Below are positions 27,199-35,960 of a DNA stretch of 64,000 bases, in pieces; the stretch's first letter is position 1, and each line of letters opens with the position of its first letter. Made by a program: the position numbers and the translations under genes. The stretch spans positions 620,001-684,000 of the forward strand of contig OZ242265.1 in NCBI GenBank assembly GCA_965207165.1, in the 5' to 3' direction. The DNA comes from JAAXHV01 sp965207165. GTDB taxonomy: Bacteria; Pseudomonadota; Gammaproteobacteria; Eutrophobiales; Eutrophobiaceae. Under the pieces are notes generated by a model. It was not told where the DNA came from and ran no database searches. It worked only from the letters and a program-made list of their open reading frames with translations.

Positions 27199-28101
27199 AT
27201 GGTGGCCTTCATCGACCAACATCATGAGGGACTTGGGGTCGAGCCGATTTGCAAGCACTTGCCGATCGCCCCATCGACGTACTACGAGCACCGGGCCCGG
27301 GCTGCGGACCCTGGGCGGTTGCCGGCCCGTGTGAAGCGGGACCAGGCGTTGTGCAAGGAGATACAGCGTATATGGGGCGAGAACTACCGGTTATACGGCG
27401 CCAGGAAGGTCTGGCGGCAACTCCAGCGGGAAGGCCATGTCGTGGCCCGTTGTACGGTGGAGCGGTTGATGAGGCGGCTTGAAATACAGGGCGTGCGGCG
27501 TGGCGCAAAGCGCTGGACGACGGCGCGGGATGAGACCCTGCCGCAGCCGGCAGACCGGGTGAACCGGCAGTTTGCCGCCACCCGGCCAAACCAGCTATGG
27601 GTGGCAGACATCACGTATGCGGCGACTTGGTCCGGCTTTGTCTATGTGGCGTTTGTCGTGGATGTGTTTGCCCGGCGCATCGTGGGCTGGCGGGTCAGTC
27701 GTTCACTGCGTACCGACCTGGTGCTGGATGCGCTGGAACAGGCCTTGTGGTCGCGGCGTGAGCGGGACGGTTTGATTCATCACAGTGACCGCGGCAGCCA
27801 GTATCTCTCGGTCCGCTATACCGACCGATTGACGCAAGCCGGCATTGAGGCGTCCGTGGGCAGTGTGGGGGATTCCTATGACAATGCGTTGGCGGAAACC
27901 ATTATTGGTCTGTACAAGACGGAGGTGATCCGGGTGCGGGGCCCCTGGAAGACCTCAGATGACGTGGAATATGCAACCCTGGAATGGGTGGACTGGTTCA
28001 ACCAACGCCGTTTGCTGGCGTCCATCGGCAATGTGCCGCCGGCTGAATTTGAACAGATGTACTATGATGATGTAAATAACGGGTCATGCAAAGCCGCATG
28101 A
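27199..28101 (+). CDS. IS3-family OrfB, DDE transposase
   Basis: A 300-residue catalytic part. An HTH_21-like region (YRLYGARKVWRQLQREG) is followed by an integrase core with D137 (LWVADITY), D197 (HHSDRGSQY) and E233 (NALAETIIGLYK); the D-x59-D-x35-E spacing fits the IS3 family. The initiator at 27199 may be rarely used; the protein is probably made mainly by frameshifting from OrfA. Confidence 0.95.
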   Translation: MVAFIDQHHEGLGVEPICKHLPIAPSTYYEHRARAADPGRLPARVKRDQALCKEIQRIWGENYRLYGARKVWRQLQREGHVVARCTVERLMRRLEIQGVRRGAKRWTTARDETLPQPADRVNRQFAATRPNQLWVADITYAATWSGFVYVAFVVDVFARRIVGWRVSRSLRTDLVLDALEQALWSRRERDGLIHHSDRGSQYLSVRYTDRLTQAGIEASVGSVGDSYDNALAETIIGLYKTEVIRVRGPWKTSDDVEYATLEWVDWFNQRRLLASIGNVPPAEFEQMYYDDVNNGSCKAA

Positions 28102-28104
28102 CCC
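28081..28104. terminator. Hairpin at the end of OrfB
   Basis: GGGTCATGC, six-base loop, GCATGACCC: a perfect 9-bp stem that includes the OrfB stop codon. No T-run follows, so it may block read-through into or out of the IS rather than act as a classical terminator. Confidence 0.45.
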
Positions 28105-28140
28105 ACATTAACAGGTCTCCGGAATTCCCGGCGCGATTCA

Positions 28141-29185
28141 CAACCGTGTGCGAGTTGTTCCCTGACAGCCTGATCTGTGGTCTATCGGATAACATATCAC
28201 AAGGTGAATCCGGTTGTTCGATTAGCCGGTATTTATCCGTCGTCATCCACTCAACCAGGCGGCTGAATATATCCTGCAGAAGCACGGACCGGCTGGCGCG
28301 CCTGCGCTGGTTCATCCTGGACAACCTGGCCAAATCAACAACCAGGGCACGCAGGTCAACCTCTGGCAATACGGCCCGATACCCGCCATTAGCGCCTCGT
28401 TAAAGACAAACACACCACCCGCCAGGCATTCGATGACTACTAACGTTTGGTTGCCTGACGAAAGAAGTTGTCTCTTCATACCAACCGGTTTTGTTGTCGA
28501 CTGCTGCAGACCGGTGAAGAGAGTGCGGCCCGGTACGCGCCGCTTATCTACCTTCCTGGAGGTGGCAGCTTTGCTATGAAATATGCACCCCCGTTTCAGT
28601 GCACTGAAACACGTTCTGAAGTAACGTATACTGGCAAAAGATACCTTCCTGATTCATTTTAATATGATTGAGGCAAGATAGGCATTGTGTGACACAATGG
28701 CCGAGAGATAGACCCCAAAACTACATCAGCCACTGCCGCCATGAACAACCCTTTGGCCACCCGGTGCCCACGGGCACCATGACACAACCGAATGGGCGGA
28801 CCTCAGTCCTGTGCCCGGTCCTGCCACTCGTTACGCGCCGCCATATCCACTTGTAGGAGCATGTTCCGGCATCAAGACAGGACTGTCCCGCCACCCTGTC
28901 ATATTGCTTGGGTAAGGTCGTTCTAATCAGGCGGATCCGATGCAGGAACGGTCTGATGCAAATAATCCGTCTCGCCGTTCCATCATGCCGGTAGGGTCAC
29001 TGGTGCACCGGCAACGGTTTGCGTCGCCCTGGGGGGGGGGCGGGCTGTATCGCCCGTGTGGCGGTTTTCAGGGGTGTTCATCAATAACAAATCCAAGACT
29101 GGATTTCGAACCGCGTTTTGTGCAGTGGCGCACGCGTCAGACTACCGCGTTCAGCGCGTTGGCAATCTGGTCTCCGGGAGTCTTG
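28141..29185. other. Degenerate non-coding stretch right of the IS
   Basis: About 1 kb in which no frame on either strand resembles a known family. Features seen: a perfect 18-bp palindrome GTTTCAGTGCACTGAAAC at 28593-28610, whose right part (ACTGAAACACGTTCT) recurs with one change at 26303-26317 near the RTX start, and a run of ten G at 29031-29040. A minus-strand frame around 28170-28369 has protein-like composition but no recognisable match. Probably decayed island cargo. Confidence 0.5.
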
Positions 29186-29460
29186 TTACCGTATGGCCGT
29201 AACGGCGGCTTTCTCAGCAGCCAGGTAACCGGCCCACTGCGCCATCAGCCGCCGCCGCAGCTCAAACAGGTCAGAGCGCTGGTACGCCGCCTCAACCCGG
29301 TTCGAATTGACGTGCGCCAGGGCCAGCTCGCACACCTCACGGGGCTGGTGGGTCCGCTCAGCAGCCCACTGCCGGAACGATGCGCGCAGGCCGTGGGGCA
29401 CACAACCGATATCGTTCTCCAGAAGCAGACGGAGTTTGCTCTCTCGCGTTATTTTCCCGG
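29186..29460 (-). pseudogene. C-terminal remnant of a third integrase
   Basis: On the minus strand the frame reads ESKLRLLLENDIGCVPHGLR, then ASFRQWAAER and EAAYQRSDLFELRRRLMAQW. This is the catalytic end of a P4-type tyrosine recombinase with His-Arg (HGLR), second His (LALAH) and Tyr (AYQRSDLF) intact. The arm-binding and core domains are missing. It is distinct from both other integrases and points the opposite way, near the right boundary. Confidence 0.85.
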
Positions 29461-29598
29461 TACTGCGTCAAATTTGAACCAGTTCCTGCCCCTGGGTGGA
29501 AACTTATTGAAGAAAACCGGGAAAATGACACCACACGTATATCGGATTTATAATAGCGAAAATAGTGATTAAATGTCCTGCAAAAATTGTGGGATAGA

Positions 29599-29627
29599 TT
29601 GTGTGAAAATTGTTGCTATGATATTAT
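29599..29627 (+). promoter_or_regulatory. Possible promoter supplied by the island end
   Basis: TTGTGT at 29599-29604, 17-bp spacer, TATTAT at 29622-29627. Transcription would begin almost on the ATG at 29631, implying a leaderless or near-leaderless message for the reductase. Confidence 0.35.
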
Positions 29628-29630
29628 AAA

Positions 29631-30818
29631 ATGTCATATAAATCAAAACGATATGATAGAAAACATGCTCACTGGCTGGGAGCAGGTCTGTCATCGGTGC
29701 CCGGGATACGCCGGCTGGCCATGTCGGAATTTCCGGTTACCGTATGGAACAGGACACTGGCCAAAGCACAGGCTGCGCTTACAGACATAAGCGCGGATGA
29801 TACCGTTGCCAGGGAACTGGATTGGTCGCTGTTGGCGTCCGCTATTAAGCCTGAAGACGTTGTGGTATCCATGCTGCCCGCATCCATGCATCTGCGGGCG
29901 GCAGAACTTTGCCTGGACAACAATGCGCACTTTGTTACTTCGAGTTACATTTCTGAAGAAATGGCAGCACTTGATGAACCAGCCAGGGCCGTTGGGTTAT
30001 GCTTCGTCAACGAGTGCGGCCTTGACCCGGGTTTGGACCACCTGTTTGCCCATGCACTGCTGGACAGTTATCGGCATAGCGATATTTTCGATACAGAAAA
30101 TATTATCGCGTTTCGTTCTTACTGCGGCGGTTTTCCACTGCATGCTGATGATTTCGCCTACAAGTTTTCCTGGTCGCCGCTCGGAGTTTTGAAAGCATTG
30201 GTTTCCCCGGCGCGGTGGATTGCCAAGGGTGAGGAACGCAGCACCGGGACACCATATAGAGAAATCGAAACTTACCTTGTCAGCGGGGAACGCTTTGAAG
30301 CTTTTCCCAATCGGGATTCGTTGCCGTTCGTCAGGCAATACGGGATTGCTGCTGACTGGGAAATAGAAGATTTCGTGCGCGGCACACTGCGGCTTAACGG
30401 TTGGGCGAAAGCCTGGCAGGACATTTTCGATACGGTGGAGAATGCAACCGGCGAAGCCGGGAAGCAACGCCTTGCCGAATTGAGTGAAGAGTTGTGGCGG
30501 CAACACCAGTATGCCGAAGGGGAAGCGGACCGGGTGGTATTGAGTGTGGAGTTAGGCGTCAAGGACAAAATGGGCAAGCAGGTATGGCGCCGGCAGTATC
30601 TCCTGGACAGTACCGGAAATGAACGGGGTTCAGCCATGGCAAGACTGGTTTCTGTTCCGGTTTCACTGGTAGTTGAGACCATACTGAACGGTGAAGTCGA
30701 AGCCGGCGTCACTCCTGTACCTTCAGACAGGGAACACGTTGACAGGTGGATTGAGCTGTTGCGCAACTCGGGTGAGAATATCGTTGTTAGGGAGTTGCTG
30801 ACAGAACCAGCGGTTTAA
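29631..30818 (+). CDS. Saccharopine dehydrogenase/reductase, LYS9 type
   Basis: NAD(P)-dependent oxidoreductase of the LYS9 family (396 codons including stop). The Rossmann loop HWLGAGLSSVPGIRRLAMSE is complete and is followed by VTVWNRTLAKAQ. VVSMLPASMH and VNECGLDPGLDHLFAH are the saccharopine-reductase blocks, and FRSYCGGFP leads the substrate domain. The first 14 codons (MSYKSKRYDRKHA) are not family-like and have no Shine-Dalgarno; they come from island DNA left of the attachment repeat at 29668. The natural start was probably the ATG now stranded at 14283. The LYS1-type partner lies at 11424. It starts the operon that continues into soxBDAG. Confidence 0.85.
   Translation: MSYKSKRYDRKHAHWLGAGLSSVPGIRRLAMSEFPVTVWNRTLAKAQAALTDISADDTVARELDWSLLASAIKPEDVVVSMLPASMHLRAAELCLDNNAHFVTSSYISEEMAALDEPARAVGLCFVNECGLDPGLDHLFAHALLDSYRHSDIFDTENIIAFRSYCGGFPLHADDFAYKFSWSPLGVLKALVSPARWIAKGEERSTGTPYREIETYLVSGERFEAFPNRDSLPFVRQYGIAADWEIEDFVRGTLRLNGWAKAWQDIFDTVENATGEAGKQRLAELSEELWRQHQYAEGEADRVVLSVELGVKDKMGKQVWRRQYLLDSTGNERGSAMARLVSVPVSLVVETILNGEVEAGVTPVPSDREHVDRWIELLRNSGENIVVRELLTEPAV
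29668..29684. repeat. Probable attR (right island boundary)
   Basis: CTCACTGGCTGGGAGCA, 16 of 17 bases identical to 14293-14309. Read in the reductase frame it gives HWLGA, the first part of the dinucleotide-binding loop, so this copy is the native one. Confidence 0.7.
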
Positions 30819-30888
30819 CCCTGTTGAGATTAATCGACCTCTTTGAAGGTATGGCGGAGAGAGAGGGATTGCTTCATAATCACTTTCC

Positions 30889-32133
30889 ATGGAGAAGTAT
30901 TCATTCGCCAAAATCCTCTACCATGCTCTCAGGGGGCACAAGTACTGGCAGCCGGCCTGGCGCTCACCTGAGCCGAAGAAATCTTATGACGTAGTCGTAA
31001 TCGGCGGGGGAGGGCATGGTCTTGCCACGGCTTATTTCCTGGCAAAGAAGCACGGCGTCACCAACGTCGCGGTGCTGGAACGCGGCTGGATAGGTGGCGG
31101 CAACAGCGGGCGCAACACCCAGGTGACCCGCTCAAACTATTTTTACCCGGAGAGCGCCGCGTTCTTCGAGCATTCCCTGAAGCTGTATGAAAGCATGAGC
31201 CGGGATCTGAATATCAACGTGATGTTCAGCCAGCGCGGCGTGCTGAACCTTGCCCACAGCGATCATGACATGGAGATGCTCAGCCGCTGGACCAATGCCA
31301 TCCAACTCAACGGCATCGATTCCGAGATACTGACGCCGCAGCAGATCAAGGAGATGGAACCGGTTATCGATATCAATGCGCGTTTTCCCGTAGCCGGTGG
31401 ATTTATCCAGAGGCGCGGCGGCATCTCGCGTCACGATGCGGTCAACTGGGGTTATGCCCGCGCCGCCGATGCCCTGGGGGTGGATATTATCCAGAACTGT
31501 ACCGTCACAGGCTTCAATATCAGTAATGGCATGGTTACCGGAGTACGCACGTCGCTCGGGGATATTTCGGCGGGTAAAGTACATATCACGGTAGCCGGGC
31601 ATACGAGCGTGCTGGCGAAAATGGCGGGTTTCGGTCTGCCCTTGACCAGCATGGCCCTGCAGGCCATGGTGTCGGAGCCGATCAAACCGGCGCTTAACCT
31701 GGTGACCGTGTCCGGCGCCATACACATGTATGCCAGCCAGTCGGACCGCGGGGAGATTATCCTGGGCGCAGGCGCGGACGTGTACAATTCCTATGCCCAG
31801 CGCGGCAGTTACAATAACATCGAATCCTGCGTGGCAGCGTTCCTGACCCTGTATCCCGGTTTCAGCCGCTTGAAGCTCATGCGCCAGTGGGCTGGTGTCG
31901 TGGATATCTCGCCCGATACCAGTCCCATCATGGGCAGGACACCGGTGCAGAACTTGTATATCAACTGTGGCTGGGGGACCGGCGGTTACAAGGCTATCCC
32001 GGCGAGCGGCGATACCATGGCTTATACCATCGTTAAAGACCGGCCTCATACATTGATAAAACCCTTCTCCCTGGAGCGTTTCGAAAGCGGCGCCCTGGTG
32101 GACGAATCGGCGGCGGCAGGTGTCGCGCACTAG
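30889..32133 (+). CDS. soxB: Sarcosine oxidase subunit beta
   Basis: FAD-containing catalytic subunit of heterotetrameric sarcosine oxidase, which oxidatively demethylates sarcosine to glycine, passing the methyl to tetrahydrofolate. The N-terminal FAD loop is DVVVIGGGGHGLATAYFLAK, followed by NSGRNTQVTRSNYFYPESA, typical of SoxB, and the C-terminal substrate/FAD contact NCGWGTGGYKAIPASG. At 414 residues it is standard length. It is followed at 11 bases by soxD. The reductase upstream is 70 bases away on the same strand. Confidence 0.96.
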   Translation: MEKYSFAKILYHALRGHKYWQPAWRSPEPKKSYDVVVIGGGGHGLATAYFLAKKHGVTNVAVLERGWIGGGNSGRNTQVTRSNYFYPESAAFFEHSLKLYESMSRDLNINVMFSQRGVLNLAHSDHDMEMLSRWTNAIQLNGIDSEILTPQQIKEMEPVIDINARFPVAGGFIQRRGGISRHDAVNWGYARAADALGVDIIQNCTVTGFNISNGMVTGVRTSLGDISAGKVHITVAGHTSVLAKMAGFGLPLTSMALQAMVSEPIKPALNLVTVSGAIHMYASQSDRGEIILGAGADVYNSYAQRGSYNNIESCVAAFLTLYPGFSRLKLMRQWAGVVDISPDTSPIMGRTPVQNLYINCGWGTGGYKAIPASGDTMAYTIVKDRPHTLIKPFSLERFESGALVDESAAAGVAH

Positions 32134-32144
32134 GGGGGTATCTC

Positions 32145-32438
32145 ATGTTCCGTATCCCCTGTCCTTTCTGCGGTGAGCGTGATGAGCATGAGTTCGTCTT
32201 CGGCGGACAGGCTCACATAGCACGGCCTGAACCGGCAGAGCAGGTTTCAGACCGGGAATGGGCCGAATATCTTTTCTTTCGTGATAATCCCAAGGGAGTT
32301 CACCTGGAACGCTGGCAACACCGCCACGGGTGTCGGCAGTGGTTCAATATCGCCCGTCATACCGTGAGCCATGAGATCCTGGCCGTGTATCGCCTCGATG
32401 AAGCAGCCCCGGATCTGAGCCGGGAAGAAACGGTATGA
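32145..32438 (+). CDS. soxD: Sarcosine oxidase subunit delta
   Basis: A 97-residue zinc-binding small subunit. CPFCGERDEHEF carries the first Cys pair; HRHGCRQWFNIARHTVSHEI carries the later ligand and conserved W-F. Family length is about 90-100. The stop overlaps the soxA start by 4 bases (ATGA). Confidence 0.96.
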   Translation: MFRIPCPFCGERDEHEFVFGGQAHIARPEPAEQVSDREWAEYLFFRDNPKGVHLERWQHRHGCRQWFNIARHTVSHEILAVYRLDEAAPDLSREETV

Positions 32439-35398
32439 GTGAATCCCAGCCCATGCGGCTTGAAACCGGCGGCAGGATCGACCGTGACAAGCCGTTGTCA
32501 TTTACTTTCGATGGCAAAAAATACGCTGGTTTTGAAGGCGACACCCTGGCATCGGCATTACTGGCCAACGGCGTGCGCGTGGTCGGGCGCAGCTTCAAGT
32601 ATCACCGTCCCCGGGGTATTCTCGCGGCCGGTGCTGAAGAGAGTAATGCGCTGGTGACCGTGGGGCAGGGCGCCCTGGAGGAACCCAATGTGCGGGCCAC
32701 GTTGCAGCCGTTATACGATGGCCTGGCGGCGCGCAGCCAGAACTGTTGGCCCAATGTCAGGTTTGATATCGGCCGCAGTCTTGATTACCTGCATTTCCTC
32801 TGGCCTGCCGGGTTTTACAACAAGACCTTCATCTGGCCTCACTGGCATTGGTACGAGGGGTTTGTCCGGCGCCTGTCGGGGTTGGGCAAGCTGCCGCCGG
32901 GAGATGATCCAGATCGCTATGTTCACCGTAACGTGCACTGTGATGTCCTGATCGTGGGTGGCGGTCCCGCCGGTTTGAGCGCGGCGCTGGCAGTCGGTGA
33001 GAGTGGTGCGCGGGTCGTCATGGTTGAGCAAGACAGCCTTTTGGGCGGCAGCCTGCTCTGGAGTGAAGGGGATATTAACGGTGAACAGGGAGACATCTGG
33101 CTGGAGGACGCGGTTCGCGTATTGCGGCAACGGGATAACGTAACCCTGTTGACCGGCACCACGGCCACGGCCTGGTTTGACCATCGTATGGTTATCGCGT
33201 GCCAGATGGTAAGTGACCGCCGCATCCCGGGGGAGGGGGAAGGACCTCGTCAGCGGTTATGGAAGATACATGCGCGCGACATTATCCTGGCCACCGGCGC
33301 TATCGAGCAACCGCTGGTGTTCGCCAACAACGACCGCCCCGGTATCATGCTGGCAAGCGCGGTACAGCAGTACTGTAACCGCTACGCGGTGGCGCCCGGG
33401 AAACGCATGGCCATAGCGACCAACAACGACAGCGCATACGGCGTTGCCGGCGCGCTCAGGAATGCAGGAGTGGACGTTGTGGCCATGATCGATTCCCGGC
33501 AAAAACTGACTGGAAAGGCTGCACGGCTGGTGCGCGATCAAGGCCTGACGGTGTTTCATAACGCCATGCCCCGGGATTGCCGGGGCGACAAAGGCGTGCG
33601 CAGCGTGTCCGTAACCAAACGGGACAGCCTGGCAACCCTGGCAACCTTGCAATGCGACTGCATCGCCATGGCCGGAGGCTGGCAGCCGGCGGTGCATCTG
33701 TTCACCCAGGCCCGCGGCAAATTGCGCTACGATGCCTCGCCCGGCGCGTTCGTGCCGGATGAAATCCCGCCCCATATGCACGTGGCAGGGATGGTGGCCG
33801 GCGCCCTGGACCTGGAAACGGCCCTGGAGCAGGGCCGGGAGGCCGGTCTCGCTGCCGCCGGGGACGGACTCCAAGTCCGTCCCCGGCCACGCTCGAAGAA
33901 TACTGGTGCTTTGCATATCGAACGGGCCTGGAGCGGGCAGCGTAGCAGCCGCCAATGGATCGACTTCCAGTATGACGTGACCCTGCAGGATATCGACATA
34001 GCAGTAGCCGAGAACTATACCTCCGTTGAGCACCTGAAACGCTACACGACCACCGGCATGTCCGTCGACCAGGGCAAGACAAGCAATGTGAACGCCCTGC
34101 TCGCCCTGGCAGCGCGCACGGGCAGGACTCCCGGCGAGGTGGGGACTACCACCTTCCGGCCGTTCTACATGCCGGTAACCCTGGGCGCCCTCGCCGGACG
34201 TGACAGGGGTGAATTCTATGCGCCGGTTCAGCGTAGTCCGTTGTTTGCCTGTCACGAACAACTGGGCGCGCAGTTTGAAGATTACGGCGCCTGGCGCCGC
34301 CCCCGGGTTTACCCGCGCAACGGTGAGAACGAGCAGCAGGCCGTTAACCGTGAGGCCGTGGCCGCCCGCACCGCGGTTGCCCTCTTTGATGGGTCGCCGC
34401 TGGGAAAAATCGAGGTGTACGGTCCCGATTCGGCCGAATTTCTGAACCGGGTCTACATCAATAACGTTCCTACGCTTAAAGCAGGCCGGGCCCGTTACGG
34501 CCTGATGTTGAACGAAAACGGCATCATCATCGATGACGGCATCTTTGCCCGGCTGGTTGATGATCACTACCTGGTACATACCACCAGTGCCGGGGCAAAC
34601 CGGATCCATGCCTGGATGGAGGCCCTGTTGCAGGGGGACTGGCCGGACCTGGATGTATTGCTGACGCCGGTTACCAGCCAGTGGGCCAACATCGCCGTAT
34701 CCGGCCCGCGTTCCCGGGAACTGGTGGAACGACTGGAAACCGGTATCGACTTCAGCAATAACGGGATGCCCCATATGTCCATGGTGACGGGGACGGTTGA
34801 CGAGATGCCGTTACGGGTATTAAGGGCCAGTTACACCGGCGAGTTGTGTTATGAACTGAACATTCCTGCTGACCGCGGGGCAGCCTTGTGGCAGCGCCTG
34901 CTGCAACTCGGTGAAGACCTGCAATTGATGCCGATCGGCGTCGAAACCCTGGGGGTGTTGCGCACCGAGAAGGGTTACCTGCACGTGGGGAGTGATACCG
35001 ACGGCAACACCACTCCCAGGGACGCCGGCTGGGGCCGGATAGCAGGCAGGAAGGAGGGTGAGTTTCTCGGCAAACGATCCCTGAGCCGCACATTCAATAC
35101 AAGGGACGGACGCCTGGAATTCGTCGGGCTCACCCCCGTGCAGCAAGGAGGGGTGCTTGCCGCCGGCGCGCACGTCATCGATGCGGACCGTTCAGGCGCG
35201 CCGGCGCCCACCCGGGGTTACGTGACATCCGCCTGTTACAGCCCCAACCTGCAACGCTACGTGGGTCTCGGCCTGGTCCAGGACGGCAGCAGGCGGCTGG
35301 GCGAGACGGTGAACGTGTACGACGCCGGTGAGGTGCAGGGCGCGCGCATCAGCGCGCCGGCTGCGTGGGACCCGGAAGGAGACAGGTTGCATGCCTGA
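32435..35398 (+). CDS. soxA: Sarcosine oxidase subunit alpha, with palindrome translated in frame
   Basis: A 987-residue subunit. Domains in order: ferredoxin-like N-terminus (FTFDGKKYAGFEGDTLASAL, RSFKYHRPRGI); FAD/NAD loop CDVLIVGGGPAGLSAALAVG near residue 170; disulfide-oxidoreductase-type NAD domain; a linker; and a C-terminal tetrahydrofolate aminomethyltransferase domain (LFDGSPLGKIEVYGPDSAEF; GVETLGVLRTEKGYLHVGSD). The linker at residues 475-485 is encoded by a perfect 14-bp inverted repeat (33857-33887) of the dispersed GGGGACGGA family and adds AGDGLQVRPRP without breaking the frame. Otherwise the protein is complete. It is coupled to soxD and soxG by overlaps. Confidence 0.95.
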   Translation: MSESQPMRLETGGRIDRDKPLSFTFDGKKYAGFEGDTLASALLANGVRVVGRSFKYHRPRGILAAGAEESNALVTVGQGALEEPNVRATLQPLYDGLAARSQNCWPNVRFDIGRSLDYLHFLWPAGFYNKTFIWPHWHWYEGFVRRLSGLGKLPPGDDPDRYVHRNVHCDVLIVGGGPAGLSAALAVGESGARVVMVEQDSLLGGSLLWSEGDINGEQGDIWLEDAVRVLRQRDNVTLLTGTTATAWFDHRMVIACQMVSDRRIPGEGEGPRQRLWKIHARDIILATGAIEQPLVFANNDRPGIMLASAVQQYCNRYAVAPGKRMAIATNNDSAYGVAGALRNAGVDVVAMIDSRQKLTGKAARLVRDQGLTVFHNAMPRDCRGDKGVRSVSVTKRDSLATLATLQCDCIAMAGGWQPAVHLFTQARGKLRYDASPGAFVPDEIPPHMHVAGMVAGALDLETALEQGREAGLAAAGDGLQVRPRPRSKNTGALHIERAWSGQRSSRQWIDFQYDVTLQDIDIAVAENYTSVEHLKRYTTTGMSVDQGKTSNVNALLALAARTGRTPGEVGTTTFRPFYMPVTLGALAGRDRGEFYAPVQRSPLFACHEQLGAQFEDYGAWRRPRVYPRNGENEQQAVNREAVAARTAVALFDGSPLGKIEVYGPDSAEFLNRVYINNVPTLKAGRARYGLMLNENGIIIDDGIFARLVDDHYLVHTTSAGANRIHAWMEALLQGDWPDLDVLLTPVTSQWANIAVSGPRSRELVERLETGIDFSNNGMPHMSMVTGTVDEMPLRVLRASYTGELCYELNIPADRGAALWQRLLQLGEDLQLMPIGVETLGVLRTEKGYLHVGSDTDGNTTPRDAGWGRIAGRKEGEFLGKRSLSRTFNTRDGRLEFVGLTPVQQGGVLAAGAHVIDADRSGAPAPTRGYVTSACYSPNLQRYVGLGLVQDGSRRLGETVNVYDAGEVQGARISAPAAWDPEGDRLHA
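33857..33887. repeat. GGGGACGGA palindrome, copy 2, inside soxA
   Basis: GCCGGGGACGGACT, loop CCA, AGTCCGTCCCCGGC: a perfect 14-bp stem in 31 bases. It is the best-preserved of the three copies in this window and lies wholly inside the soxA reading frame. Confidence 0.85.
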
Positions 35399-35960
35399 GC
35401 TGACCCCTTCATTTGCGCTGCAGGGAACTGACGGACAATCATGGTCGTTGCAGACGGAGCGGCTGGGTCTGCATGCTGTCAACAATATACGCAAACTGAG
35501 ACTGCAGGTCTCGCCACGCGCCGGGATAAATCAGTCCCCGCTTGAAAGTTGTCTGGGGTTCGCACTACCGGACAAACCCGCCGGGAGCGGATTTGGACGT
35601 TCGAATGAAGCGACGGCATATTGGCTGGGACCCAACGACTGGTTGCTGCTTGATCCGGCGCAGGAGACAGACCGGATTGCAGGCGCATTGCGGGAAGCGG
35701 CCGGCGGCGCAACGTCCGTTCTCACCGACGTTACCGATGCCTGGAGCATCATTGAAATCTCCGGTGAGGGCGCGGTATCAAGACTGGCGCAAGGGTGTTC
35801 GGTCGATCTCCATGACAGCGTTTTTCCCGCCGGACGTTACGCACTGACACGGCTGCAGCACTTGTCCGTCATTATCCACCGGCTGGATGACACCCCGCGC
35901 TTCCGTATCCTGGTGGACCGCAGTGTGGCGCAATATCTACGGGACTGGCTGGTAGCGTGA
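35391..35960 (+). CDS. soxG: Sarcosine oxidase subunit gamma
   Basis: A 189-residue subunit. ATG 35391 is preferred over in-frame upstream codons because AAGGAGA lies just before it and it overlaps the soxA stop by 8 bases. GPNDWLLLDPA, the run VLTDVTDAWSIIEISGEGA, and LAQGCSVDLHDSVFPAGRYA are the SoxG/YgfZ-like folate-domain blocks. Its stop overlaps the GTG of the MFS gene by 4 bases. Confidence 0.93.
   Translation: MPELTPSFALQGTDGQSWSLQTERLGLHAVNNIRKLRLQVSPRAGINQSPLESCLGFALPDKPAGSGFGRSNEATAYWLGPNDWLLLDPAQETDRIAGALREAAGGATSVLTDVTDAWSIIEISGEGAVSRLAQGCSVDLHDSVFPAGRYALTRLQHLSVIIHRLDDTPRFRILVDRSVAQYLRDWLVA

Larger units (their letters stand above)
26829..28140 (+). mobile_element. Complete IS3-family insertion sequence
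   Basis: A 1312-bp element. The left end starts TGAACTGCCCCGGGTTTGCC; the right end read inward starts TGAATCGCGCCGGGAATTCC; both continue GGAGAC, giving an imperfect inverted repeat of about 25 bases. A 3-bp target duplication CAA flanks it (26826-26828 and 28141-28143), as expected for IS3 elements. It contains overlapping-phase orfA and orfB. Both frames and the ends are intact, so it may still be mobile and is probably a fairly recent arrival. Confidence 0.92.

Noticed and set aside
28086..28403. Plus-strand frame right of the IS
   Set aside because: It starts inside the IS terminal region and has no recognisable motif.
33257..34774. Minus-strand frame of 505 residues opposite soxA
   Set aside because: Shadow of a well-supported gene; no recognisable motifs.
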